64,000 nucleotides of DNA, taken from NCBI GenBank assembly GCA_020746875.1, contig JAGTJL010000047.1, positions 1-64,000 on the forward strand. Reading direction: 5' to 3'. Each line of letters begins with the position of its first letter. The stretch's first letter is position 1. This DNA is from Rhexocercosporidium sp. MPI-PUGE-AT-0058 (lineage: Eukaryota; Ascomycota; Leotiomycetes; Helotiales). The notes beneath the pieces are model-generated. The model was not told the origin of the DNA, made no database searches, and saw nothing but the letters and a program-made list of their open reading frames with translations. Both the position numbers and the translations under genes were made by a program. Below are positions 12,458 through 23,809 of this stretch, one piece after another.

Positions 12458-15400
12458 TTTAGTAATTCATCGTCGAATGCAAAAGAATATAAAAAGACTA
12501 TTACGATTAATTCTTTACCGAAGATATTATTTTTAATAGCAGCGATACGTTTACGTTATACGACTTCGGAAAAAAAGCATCGGAAGTGCTATTTTACGGA
12601 GAAATTACATAAAAGGAAGCTGAAATTATAATTATAAAATTTATAAATTAAGCTTTATTATATATTAAGTTAAAAAAGCAAAAGATACTAAAACTATTTA
12701 CGGAATTAATATAAATACAATATAATTCACGTGATTTCTATAAAATCTTAATCGATATTAGCGTAGCTTACAGATTAATAATAAGTTATAATTAATATTT
12801 AACTTATAATAAGCTATATCTTATAAAAATCAACGAATTTATAACGATTAATATCAAATTCGGTATTAAAAACGCTATTTTTATTAGCTTTATCGATATT
12901 AATATACCGGTAAGAAAGCTCCGATTTTACGTCTTTTATACGAGATTTTTATTTTTATTTTCTCTTGCCGATATAAACAGAAACAGATTTTATTTTAATA
13001 ACTTAACGAATATACTTTGTAAAAAAGACGAATAAAAAGAAGTATCGATTATCCGACGATTTAATTACTTTTAATTTTTTTAAAATAAATTATTTTATAA
13101 TTTCTTTACGGACTTAATTAAATAAAATAAATGCTATTTTACGGAACCGGAAATACGCCGTCTTTATAAGCGTTTCGGCTATCCGTCGGTAGAACGCCTT
13201 TAAAAGCTTCTTAATAAAATAAGTTATAATATTAATATAAATATATTAAAATATATAATTAAATATTGCGAGGAATATTAAAAGCACGGAAAATTACTTA
13301 ATAGATTCCGCTTTACTTTAAAAGATAATACTAACTTTAATTATTATATTTCTATTAATATTATTATAATTAACGATATAAATATAATTTATATAATAAA
13401 CTAATCGATACGCTTCTAAGCCGGAAGATAGCTTAAAAATATAATAATAAAGCACGTATAAAAGAAGATTAAAGAATATTAAATAAATACGTATTTAAGG
13501 CTATTAAATATATTTATATATAACTAAGGACTTTAATTTATTAATAGCGAATTTAATTAATACGTTATTTTCATAAGAATTACGACAAAACCTGTCCTTA
13601 CAGAAACTTATTACTTTATTGGTCAAGTAAAGCGCTATTATACGATTCTAAAGCGTATTTACGATATCGTTAAATTAGAATTACTAGGTTTATTTAAAGA
13701 GAGCGTATTACAAACAGCTCTTAAAATAATTAACGATATAACAAGACTTAATAGCTTAATACTAATATTATTTGTTTTCGGCGCTTTCCTTCGTATAATA
13801 ATAAACGATGCCTTATTAAAAACTGTATTAAAGAAAGCCGCCGCATATAAGAAAGCTATAATAAAAGTTTGGAAGCTTAACGCATAATTACAAGTTAATA
13901 AAGCATTATATACTCGCAACGGACTAAATATAATAATTATTAAGGACTTACTAATTCAGTTTTTAATTATAATGTATAAAAAGAGATTTAAAAAGAAAAG
14001 TAATAAATAAATAAGATTATATACGCTATTAGTAATTTAAGGAGAAGATTACGTTATATAAATTAATAATAAGGCCGTAATTTTACGCTTAACGTTTATA
14101 CGATCGTTTTTATAAAAAGTATAAATATAAAATAACGCAGAATTATTATAAGAAAATCACTAAGAATTATTACTAGAGTTAATTAATAACGTTATATTAT
14201 TAAATATAACTCCTACACTTATCCGACGCAAAAGTAAATTACGTATCGTACGATATAATATTATTATATATATTAATAAAGAATTAAATTATGAATATTC
14301 GCGATAAAAAGAAATCGACGGATTAATCGATAACTAAACTTTTAAGTTTATAAATTACTATAATATCCCCGTCGGCGCTAGAATATTCAACTTCCGCTTT
14401 ATCGACGAAATTAAAGACGCAGGCATATTAAATACTTATAAGAAATCAAGACTTGTCGTATAAGTATATAACGACGAAGGAAAGGCGATTATGCTGATTT
14501 AATTACCGATAATTTAACGCATAAGCTAAAGAATCCTGCTTTATTTAATAATAATATTCCTAGAATATAAGCTTTACTTACGGGATATAATTCAAGCTTA
14601 TATATAATTAAATACAGAACTTGTCCGCGAAATCTACGTCCGAGTATTAAAAGGCGTACTTTAATAGGAAAGTTATTTCTTTCGCGTTAGAAACTATTAT
14701 ATAAAATACTAGAATCAAGAAACTATTAGTTTAATATATAATACAAATATTATAAAGTTAAACTTAATATTAAGAACTCAACGTTTAATCTTTGCCTTAT
14801 ATATATTAATAATAGAAATAACTTCGGCGTCGTTAATTTATAAACCGACGATATATTCTTCTTAATAAACGATAAATTTATAACTAAAGAAAAAGAAAAG
14901 TTATTAAAGTCAAAAAAGAAAGCAAAATTACGAGAAGAACTTATAATAAATTATATTCTTAAATTCAATAAAAAAATAATTACTCTTAGCACCGATACTA
15001 GCATATACCTAGATTAAGTATAATAAACCGAATTTCTGTAATTTATTTAAAAGAAAGTAATAAATATAATCGGTAATAAAAGCAAAGTTATTAAGAACGC
15101 TACTTTAAGAAAGTAATATATTATATAATAAGCCCGCGGAGCTTATCTTAGTACTATTTCGCAACTTAAAGCTGCGTTTGATTTATTACGTATAATATAA
15201 GTAATTAATATTTAGTATTATTACGTTAAAGAATTAAATAAAAAACTATAATAATAGAAGGATAATAGCAGTAGAAGCTTACGATTCGTTAAATTAAAAA
15301 CTGCTAGTATATAAATAGCTGTTTTTACAAACGGAAGCTTCGCTAATAACGCCGATTATAACTCGCAAATCGGTTTTATTATTATTATTATTAATAAAGA

Positions 15401-15845
15401 CGGAAAAGTTAATATACTCTATTAATTAAGTATAAAGTGTAAGAAAATTACCCGTTCCGTATTAGCTTCAGAACTCTTTGTAATAAGTAACGGCTTTAAT
15501 ATAATATTAATTATTAAATTAATATTTAAAGCAATATTTAATACGATTATTTTGCTACGCATTTATACGGATTTTAAATTAATTTACGATTATATCGTTA
15601 AGCTAAGTATAATATAAGAGAAGAGATTAATAATCGACCTTATGTGCCTTCGCTAAAGCTACGAACGTAAGGAAATCGATAAAGTCGATTGGATTAACGG
15701 AATTAATAACTCCGCCGACGTTATAATTAAATCAAAGGCTTACTTAGTATTACGTGAGCTAATCGAGACTAATAAGTTCGATATTAAGTTAATTAAATAA
15801 GTAAAGAGAAAGGTAAGCTCTTAAAGAAGAGTTGCTAATATGTGA
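12458..15845 (+). pseudogene. Copia-1 pol: protease, integrase, RT and RNase H remnants
   Basis: Continues the polyprotein interrupted at 4098. A protease-like region lies near 12720-12910. Next comes a segment reading CYFTEPEIRRLYKRFGYPSV (about 13130-13190), the GAG-pre-integrase hallmark of a common fungal copia class. The integrase core runs to about 13900, including TTKPVLTETYYF and LFVFGAF-like stretches. Reverse transcriptase (about 14290-14900) includes VGARIFNFRFIDEIK, and its catalytic box reads TDDI near 14847, the LQTDD-like variant of this class. RNase H at about 15310-15800 contains TNGSFANNADYNSQIGF and VLASELF. Stops sit mainly at Gln/Trp positions. Relaxed stretches of 50-90 residues stay open. 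Confidence 0.82.
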
Positions 15846-16955
15846 ATAATAATATTCACGGAATTACGTAAATAGGAAAATGAGTTAATACAGGGATTGC
15901 ATGTCGCAGGAGGTAAATAAAGAGCACTTAACGCTAGCTACTTTAGGATTAGCGTATAATAAGAGCTTCTTACATATAAAGCTCTCATCGATACATTAGA
16001 AGTAGCTCTTTAGACTTGAACAAATACATGGAATGCAACCAAAGCTTTGCATTATGTAATCGAGTCTTATTACGATTAACTAAGTTGTTACTTATTACCG
16101 GGAGGGATAGGCAACATAATGTAATTAACAGCTATAATTCTCTAAGAGAAAAGCTGGAAATTAAAGACAGCGTCCCTGCCTATTAACCTACTTACCTTCG
16201 CACTCTCAGGCACCACCAGCTTAACCGTACGTTACATTCCTGTTCTTCTTCTTTTAATTAGTCAAATTTTTATCTTTTATTAAAAATTGCTTTAAGCTTA
16301 ATTGACTAGAATTTTCAGCCGTAGAATCCGGTATAATTGACACTTTTTAAATTAGTAATTATTTAATAATAAATTAATAAGTTAATAAAATTACTTACTA
16401 AGGTAAATATGATTTTTTAAAGCTTCTATATTAATAGCTTCAAGAACGAATCGAAAGTGATTGTAATAATTGCTAGTTGACTTTTTGATTAACCCACTTT
16501 TTATTATAATTAATAGTTGGTAATTTCTTTTAAAAATATAATAGAATTACTTACGTGCAACCTCTTACTAAACACTTAATAGTAACGGTTCGATAATTTT
16601 CCAACTTTGCCGGATTAGGCTTAGCGGGATCGAGAGTCTTTTCTAAATATTTATACTTAAATAAAAGAGCTTATTAATTCAGAAGATCAAGCGTATAATT
16701 AGCCGAATTTTGCTTGATATTAAAGGCAATTAAGACGTTTTTAATATATATAATATATATATATATATATAAGTAGTTGAAGTATATCTAATATATATAT
16801 AAGAAGTCGTTGTAATAATAATTAATATATTATAAAAGTAATAATTAAGTAAAAGAAAAGCCAACTTTAAAAAAGAAATCAAGTATTTATATAAGGCATT
16901 ATAGAATTCTATAAGAATCTACAGTGATTTATAATATTAATTATAATCGAATATA
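15846..16955. other. AT-rich 3' flank of Copia-1, no gene
   Basis: A possible 3' LTR could begin at the tgtgaataataatattcacg motif near 15840, but no 5' partner is in the window. About 16090-16240 is closer to normal GC. An (AT)n-type run lies near 16745-16775. Nothing coding is recognised. Confidence 0.4.
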
Positions 16956-17612
16956 TTAGTATGAAAGCTGAATTTGTCGAGCGGGATCGATGCTCCCGGC
17001 CTTGAAAGGACCTTTCGAAAGGAGACTCGGCGGTGCCTTTAAGACCCCCGATTTCTTTTTGGTCATTGGAAACAATAAGTGTGTTTCCTGAACAAGCTTC
17101 TGGCATAAGCACTTTTCTCTGGAGAGTCTCCCTTTGAAATCTGTTTCTTTTGCTTGGAGGTACATGTCTATAGTAATGTTAATGTCTCGTTGCCCGACCC
17201 TCCGACTGAATTGACCCTCAACTCGGTCTTTAGGTGCTGCGGCTCTGTAGGTATTAATTTCCTGTACTAAATGTATATATGCAAACCGTAATAAAAGGCG
17301 GTGGATTTCTTTCCCATTTACTAAGCTCTGTACTGCATCGAAAGCAGCGATGACAGATTCCTTAATACTGTTGTTGTGGAAACCAAAAGGTGCTGGACGA
17401 CTGAAGGCCTCAAACTCTCGTAAATCAATTAAAAATTCTGAAGAACGTAAACGATGGAATCATTTTAGATTAGACGCCGAGCGACGTCACTTATCTTGGA
17501 AGGCATTAAGTCTTTCTTATCGCTCAACCGGAGCCTCCTAGTTTATATCGAACTTGCTTTCTTCTGCGGCAATGAGGTCGATCACACTGGAGATTGTGGC
17601 TGCGGAGGCCAT
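16956..17612 (-). pseudogene. Unrecognised protein gene with four RIP-type stops
   Basis: One uninterrupted frame of 219 codons from ATG (17610-17612) to a final stop, with no frameshift, broken only by four early stops (TAG, TAA, TGA, TGA) at positions compatible with former Trp/Arg/Gln codons. It begins MASAATISSVIDLIAAEE. After the last internal stop it reads on for more than 140 residues, with a charged, helix-rich middle (NGKEIHRLLLRF, then REFEAFSRPAPFGF earlier) and a Lys-rich tail. I do not recognise the family. The even spread of plausible protein sequence with stops at RIP-sensitive codons suggests a once-functional gene, perhaps a duplicated one. Its 5' end faces the Tc1-like remnant. 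Confidence 0.5.
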
Positions 17613-17847
17613 ACTTCGAGAGATAGGTAGGAGACGTGGTGATGATTGTGACGGAGCGTAAAGAATCTATACTCCGGGACTAATACAGTACAGTACTGTA
17701 ACAACCTGAGAAATATGATCCAGATAGTAGACTGCAATCCCAGCCAGTAAGAGTCTTACCTCGGTGACTCTGATGGCGCTTTGATCCTTTTGGAGACATG
17801 ATGACCTTAACCTGCTGGTGGATGAGAAAAAATAGGGTTAGTGTGGA
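17613..17847. other. Short non-coding gap with TACAGTACTGTA palindrome
   Basis: Lies between the minus-strand pseudogene and the Tc1-like remnant. Contains a perfect palindrome of the form tacagtactgta near 17689-17700. No further support for a specific function. Confidence 0.3.
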
Positions 17848-18389
17848 ATGATGACCTTGGAGAAGGACAAGACTAGAGGTATAGGTAAAGGTAAGAGAAA
17901 GAGGCAAGAGGACGAAGAGGAAGAGGAAGAAGATATTACGTCGTTGAAACTCTACTGGTGGGCGGCAGTTGGGTACGATTTCAAGTCTGATATTATCTTT
18001 TACGAGGTCCTTATAAACAACAACGGAAAGATGGCCACGACGTTTATATCAATTAGATTCTTTAACCAGTTGTTAAACCATGGATCGATGCCGGTCACGA
18101 TTTTATGTTAGAAGAAGACGGAGATTCAGGACATGGTTATAGTACAAACGACACCAATAATAAGGTCAAGCAATGGAAGACGAAACACGACCTTAAGACC
18201 TACAAGAATTGCGCCGAATCTCTTGATTTCTCTTCTATTGAAAACAGCTGGTTCTTTCCAAAGAATAAGCGTCGAACTATGGGCCATTGGGACGTAGAAA
18301 GTATGGAGGAATTGGTTCTTGAAGGGTGGGAAAAGCTCTCTCAAGAGACGATCAATAAATGGATTGATGAGATGTCCGAGATGCCCTAA
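17848..18389 (+). pseudogene. Tc1/mariner-like transposase, C-terminal half
   Basis: The frame starting at 17848 gives a Lys/Arg-rich then acidic segment (GKRKRQEDEEEEEED) followed by LYWWAAVGYDFKSDIIFYEV and NNNGKM, typical of a fungal DDE transposase. A one-base frameshift near 18030-18045 and two stops follow. The sequence then continues as PWIDAGHDFMLEEDGDSGHG (about 18077-18136, second catalytic Asp region), then LDFSSIENSW, equivalent to the PDLNPIENLW block with the catalytic Glu, and ends at a TAA after MSEMP. The N-terminal DNA-binding part is missing. Not functional. Confidence 0.75.
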
Positions 18390-18570
18390 AAGTGTATTGA
18401 TTACGATGGTAAAAGAACAGGCTACTGAGTTACTTCTGACAACTAAATTTAATAATATTTGACATCGTAGTGCATTGATTTAGGTAGTAAAGAATAAGGG
18501 GGTTGGTATCGTGGTATGCGGGGCATTTTTGGTGTGCAAATAATTACGTACAGCCGTACAACTAACTAGT

Positions 18571-19048
18571 CGGAATCCTGATTTTGGCTTTTTGGCCCCG
18601 CCACACCTCTGGAGCGATTTACCCCTCGGATTTCCCAAAACCAACTTCACGAATATAACGTTTAATTAAATAAAAAGGTAATCTTTGTAAAATTGGCACT
18701 TAGTACATTAATTTACTACTGACAGAATTTCAACTAGATGGGTGGTTATAGAATTGTTTAAAAAGGGGCGGAAGTCGCAAATTTAAGGTGGTTCGGTGCC
18801 AAAGGCGAGCTCTTAGCCACCGAAATACCCGTGACAAAGGATTTATTTATTACTCTACGAATATCACGCTACACAAAGATCTGATTTAATCAAAGTACTT
18901 AAAACATGGCTAATTTTATCGCGATCGACTCTTTATTTTAATACTAATTGTTGTGTATAATTGTCCGTGGCCCTCAAATGGATTTGCAGGGGTAAATCGC
19001 TCCAAGTGTGCGGCTCGCTTGAAAATCAAGATTCCGGGACTCGAGAGT
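18571..19048. repeat. MITE-like element with about 65-bp imperfect inverted repeats
   Basis: The left arm (about 18571-18640) and the reverse complement of the right arm (about 18980-19048) share ggaatcytgatttt, a gcc-cacac stretch and tggagcgatttacccct. About 340 bp of non-coding sequence separates them. The size and lack of a coding region fit a non-autonomous DNA transposon, but no clear target duplication is visible. The two + frames at 18953-19410 overlap the right arm and do not look like real proteins. Confidence 0.55.
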
Positions 19049-21229
19049 CTGGCCTTGGCTCATGTCTCTCCACAATACCATTCAGGGACCATTACAGTAA
19101 TGCCTGCCGTACCTACGCTTGTGTTGGCCAGCGGCGGGATGCTCCATCTTCCCCAACCGAACATAGAAGGTCAAAGCCACATCACATCTTCTGTGCCGCT
19201 TTCTTCATCACCTTCCCTCCATCACTGCACTTTGGTCTACGTACGGTCCACTCTCCAAATTCCCCGCAAACAATACTCCAACAAGCACCACGCCCCGAAC
19301 AAACCTTGCTGAAATGTTGCAGACTAACGAGTCAACCATCCGAATCGAGAGATCATCGCAGAAACCCCATGTGGCTGCCTACCCAGACGACCTACAGTGG
19401 GGTGCCATAGGTACTTCGTCCAGGCCCAAGTAATCTGACCTTTTACGTCTGTGCGCACTGCTCGGTGATTCTACTCAGTCGGTTATTTGTTGAGGCCAAA
19501 CCCCGCAATCCTCACTAAAACACTAACAGGCGCAACAATTATTAAATAACAATTAACGAAGCGTAAATGCTACAAAATAGCTTAAATTATTAACTTTATC
19601 TGTAAGTATAATATATTAAAAGATTTAAGTGTTTTTATTAATAAATACGTGTTTAATACAGTGTCTTAATGATTTCCCGGATGCCTCGGCTGCGCTAAAT
19701 GTTCACGATAGAGAGCTTTAAATAAGATGCCAGTAGAAGAATATATTATAAAAGGAATATTATTATATAAAACTAATTATAAAAGTTATTATTTCCTCCG
19801 TAAGCAATTATTTAATTAAGGCGCTTTTCAATTAAATTAATACACTTATTAATAATATATTACAGTACTTTTACTTACTCTTTATACTATGCCTTTTCAA
19901 ACTCCGCATTACTACGTGACTTGCGCTCTCTCTTATTAATTTACTTGCGAATTTAATCCTAAATATACTTAATAATATTTAAATTAAGAGAATTAAGCGG
20001 CTAAAGCAGCTTAGTAACGTCCTAAATTAATAAGATCTCGCGCGTATATAGTAAAGTATGCGAAGGGGCATTATCTATTACTAAAACAGGCTCATTCCCC
20101 TGGGCTTATAATTATATAATCCACGGCAAAAGTAATAGCTCTAAGTAGAGTTTATAAAGGTAGTACTAATTAATACCTCCCTTATCTCTCTTATTACGTA
20201 CTCTCTTCTTATTGCGAGTGAACACGTCAAGATTTATACGCCGGCCGGTCTGCTTCTTTCTTATCTCTTTAGCGTTTTCTTTTTTACGTTATTCTTACGT
20301 AACAAATTGCAAAGAAAGTATCAAACTGCCGTCAGGCTGTGTTTTCTTACTCAAGTTCTCTCTCTGCCTCTGCCTTTTCCTCCGCAGTTTCCATATATAT
20401 AATAACGTGTGGTCCTAAAGGCTCTCCTCACTTAATCGCTTTAAAGAACTGTCTTATAAAGTGCTCTCTAATCTTCGGCCTCTTATTTTACTTAATATAT
20501 TGCGCTCCAGTCTTCATCCAAGCTCTTTCTTAATCGATTTAACTCTAACGTTAACAGCATTTATCTAAACGATTATATGCAAATCGCGCTTCTTTAGCTC
20601 TTTAACTAAGTTACTGTAACAACGCAAGAGCCTTGAACGTGAAGATAGACTTAATACTTAGAATACAAAAACTGCAGAGCTATTATATAAGAGGGAGGCA
20701 TATATATAAGGAGTCGGAGGAGGGTCGGACCTGTTCCGGACCCCTGACTTAGCCAAAGCATACCTGTCGTTACAGTTACAGCGTACGCGTCTAGTAATAT
20801 TCGACAGGTCTGACTTGTCCTTAATAACGTTATACTTGATTTCATTTTTATAAAGGACTTATAAAAGTGTTCCTTCCTTAAATAATAACTTAAAGTCCTC
20901 GTAATAAGCCTTTAACGACTTCTAATTCTCATCCGTTTAAATATCCCTTAAAACACGCCTTTTAACGTGTGAGTCTCTTAACGTGTAATAGCGACGCGGC
21001 AGACTTTATATATTTGTTATATTACTTAAAGGCTTTTAATTTTCCTTTGGGCAATGTTTAACTCCTCCTTAAATCTTATACACGGTTAAGGTATTAATAT
21101 AATACTCCTTTACCAACTCTTTCGGCTTTTCAATATTAATAGTCCCCAAAAGAAAGAACAGGTCGGCCGAAAAGCTTGCCTTAATACACCGCAAAGCAAA
21201 CGACTTATTCAATGGGTTACTTCTTCAAG
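19049..21229. other. No recognisable gene; normal-GC then AT-rich sequence
   Basis: 19049-19500 has ordinary composition but no supported gene. 19540-21200 is AT-rich with RIP-like composition. Minus-strand frames at about 20150-20900 (for example a basic stretch reading SKIRGRRLEST) look like degraded coding sequence, but no family could be named. Confidence 0.4.
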
Positions 21230-21829
21230 TACGAATCGACGGACTCAATAGGAGGACATACCTGCTATTCTCGGTTGGAAATGTAGCCTTCACGCAATTC
21301 GTACGGCATTTAAAAAGGAGGGATACCCTCGCCGAATCGCACGCCGAAAGCCTGTCTTCACGTATATAAATCAAGTTCAAAGGCTTCAATGGGTTATTGA
21401 ACACGAAGATTAGACTGAAGAGCAGTGGTTCTCGATTGTTTGGAGCGACAAAACTTGAGTACAACCAGGGAAACATACGAAAGATTGGGTTACTCGTAAG
21501 GTTAGTCTGGAGGAGGTTTTTCACCACCCTAATTGTGTAGAAGGGCGATATCAAAGGAAAATCGGTTAGATGTTTTAGGGTACGATATCGGGGAAATACG
21601 GCCGACATAAGGGGTTGTTTTGGGAGAAGGATTGGGAGATAGTTAATGAAGGCTCGTACTCAGGGGTTATTATACCGAGGATTCAAGAGATTCTACAATA
21701 ATATCCCGAGTATCAATTTCAATAAGATAACGCAAAAGGTCATGCTCATTCGGTATTTGAAGCAATTAATATTACACTGATTTATTGGCTTGCGAATAGT
21801 CCCGATTTAAATCCAATTGAGACTTTTTG
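21230..21829 (+). pseudogene. Tc1/mariner transposase remnant with DDE triad
   Basis: One frame holds all three acidic motifs: WSDKTW (Asp 21447-21449, the following Trp now a stop), DNAKGHA (Asp 21726-21728) and SPDLNPIE (Glu 21819-21821). Between them are WVTRKV, FWEKDWEIVNEGSYSG and similar blocks typical of fungal Tc1-like transposases. Thirty residues separate the second Asp and the Glu, fewer than the usual 34 of Tc1 proteins, suggesting a small in-frame deletion. Stops are few. The protein is cut just after the Glu, where an inverted copy of its own sequence begins. Confidence 0.78.
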
Positions 21830-21868
21830 AAGCTTGACCTTTTGCGTTATCTTGTTGAGTTGAAATTG
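21709..21868. repeat. Inverted duplication at the truncated Tc1-like end
   Basis: The sequence around 21713-21749 (tttcaa...aagataacgcaaaa) reappears as its reverse complement at about 21829-21868, with a six-base difference in the middle. The second arm directly joins the truncated transposase, so the pair can form a hairpin with a loop of about 80 nt. Confidence 0.6.
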
Positions 21869-22029
21869 AAGCGGGCCATGTCTCATAACTTAATCACGTA
21901 TAACGTCTAAGGCCTTACTTAGAACGGCTATCAGTCTCGAGTTAATAATGTGATACGGGATATATACGATTGACAGCGTTAGCATAGCCTCGGTAGAAAC
22001 AGTAACTCACTAGCTTGTCTTTAAAGACC

Positions 22030-22100
22030 GGGGAGTCGCCCAAGCCGGTTCAGGTAAAAGGCATACTTCGAGCAGGTTATGGGTTCGATCCTTGACTTCA
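22030..22100 (+). pseudogene. tRNA-like relic or tRNA-derived SINE head
   Basis: Contains a good internal-promoter B box (ggttcgatcc at 22082-22091) and an A-box-like tcgcccaagccggt 40-50 bp upstream. The ends ggggagtc and gacttcac can pair with one mismatch and one G-T wobble. A longer variable region would fit a Leu/Ser type. The T-stem is weak, so a functional tRNA is unlikely. No anticodon is assigned. Confidence 0.35.
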
Positions 22101-22252
22101 CCCAGCCGTTCGTGGTCCAGGCCGACCTCCGAAAGACTAGTTGCTTGAGCCATTCGGGCTTTAAATGAACCTTCATCGCCTTCACATTCTGACTTTACGG
22201 GTCCATGGCAAAGAAGGGCTTAGCCGACATGTAGCTATCGACGAGGATTGCG

Positions 22253-22862
22253 TTATCCCGGATCGCACGGGTCAGGATGCGGCAGACCGGACAGATGATA
22301 GGGAGGGATTCTCTGTAAAGCGAAAGGTTGTGCTATGAGGGCTGAATTAGCTCGGGGTCGAGGTACCATACGGTTAGGCTTGTTGTCCACCCCTTTGTGA
22401 TTCTGCAAGTGGACCTCCATGGCTTCAGGTTCTGTATGAGAACTGAAACCAAATTCATGAATCGTTCTAGGTGCCACAAATTGCGCCAAGACACGTAAGT
22501 TAACAATTGGGGGGTTTATCCCCTTCAATGTGTTCCTCCCGAGGCTGTGGCTGGTGTTAGGCGGCAGTTACCGGACCCCTGTCCTTGATATTCAATGACC
22601 ACCGAAATAAGGCCAAGCAAGTCTCACATCTGACGAACTGCGATACCTGCCGGAAGTTGAGACGCCACTGGCGTCTTACTCCGATGTGGAGAGGGTCAGC
22701 AACAGATGTGCCGAAAAATTGCAAGATGATGACGGCTCGGAGGGCAAGTTGACGGATTTCATCAATCCCACTTAGGTAGTTGGGCCGACGCCTCAGTGAT
22801 TTCGGCCCGTGATATTCTCTAACAAATGGTCCTGTCCCTGACTCTTCGGATAGAGAATACAT
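22253..22862 (-). CDS. Doubtful two-exon hypothetical protein
   Basis: Two minus-strand frames can be joined: exon 1 22862-22572 (97 codons from ATG, MYSLSEESG...) and exon 2 22522-22253 (89 codons plus TAA). The 49-nt gap begins GTAACT, ends GAAG and holds a CTAAC branch site, and the phase is maintained. The resulting 186-residue protein is Arg/Pro-rich, with no domain or signal peptide that I recognise. Codon use is not distinctive, and open frames of this size occur by chance in this GC-richer stretch. Either a lineage-specific gene or noise. Confidence 0.25.
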
Positions 22863-23809
22863 GTCCTCTCCAGGTGAACGGGGAAGCTGGGGATTTTTGG
22901 GTATGGGCTAAAAATACCAAAACACCACCTGATATTCAATCTTTGATTATTTATAGTACAAACAAATGTAATTTAAAGCTCTAAATTTCAAAACTGTATC
23001 ATCTGTCCATCCATCCTCCGGCACTCGTGAAATCTAGTTATATAACCGCACCGCCGTATTAACGTCTAATTGTCTCTTGCTCAACTTCATGGCAAAATAT
23101 TCGTTCAAAACGAGTAATACTTCAGAAATACTATTAGAATGTAAAGAATAAAACCTCCTTTTGTAAATTAAAGCAAGAGTCTCTAGAATAGAGACATCGG
23201 GTTGGAGGCATCGTGGTCCATCTAATTCCTACGTATTTTTGTCCCGTCCCCAAAAATAGGCAGTTCCCGTCCACCCGGAGAGCATGTCCTTCAACTACAA
23301 GCTCTATTTGAAGTCGAGTCACTTTCCGCGCCATCTTGCATGCATAGCTTCATCGAGATCCAAGCTGGACCTCTCAGCAACAATGGACAGGCAAACCAAT
23401 GGCTGGCCCGTGGCTAGTTCCGGTACTATGTGCAGGGAACCCCACGTCTCCTCACGCCTGTTCACATCTGTGTGTAGATTAGGTTCGCCGATCCTCTCAC
23501 CTTATTCGAGTAAAACCAGATATGCGGGTAATTCTATTAAAGTTTATTAACGGCTAATCATCCCTCTTTCACAGCAAAGGGATTGAATAGCAGCCGCAGG
23601 GGTAAAGTACCTACCCCATCTTACAAAGTATCACAACCTCGCTAGGCCGTTCTGGTTACCTATGCCGAGACAACGGGACACGATTTGACATTGTTGCTGC
23701 TTTCTCACGTCAATATCGTACGTCGGGACCGCGAACTTATCTACAGCTTTTTCAACTACACGTCTCTTTAACCCATCCATTCTTTACACAACTTTTCCAA
23801 CACTTCAAA
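22863..23809. other. Upstream region of the PTH11-like gene
   Basis: Ordinary GC, no supported gene. The last 100 bp before 23810 are pyrimidine-rich (ctctttaacccatccattctt), as in many fungal promoters. Confidence 0.4.

Noticed and set aside
13659..13919. 86-codon minus-strand frame
   Set aside because: Shadow of the plus-strand Copia-1 integrase (frame containing LFVFGAF).
16740..16800. Telomeric or centromeric repeat
   Set aside because: Only a short (AT)n-type run; no TTAGGG-like telomere repeats were seen anywhere in the window.
17350..17541. 63-codon plus-strand frame
   Set aside because: Antisense shadow of the longer minus-strand pseudogene 16956-17612.
18953..19410. Two overlapping plus-strand frames of 119 and 149 codons
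   Set aside because: They overlap in different frames and include the right arm of the MITE-like repeat; no domain, bias or splice support.
21225..21608. 127-codon minus-strand frame
   Set aside because: Antisense of the Tc1-like transposase, whose plus-strand motifs are unmistakable.
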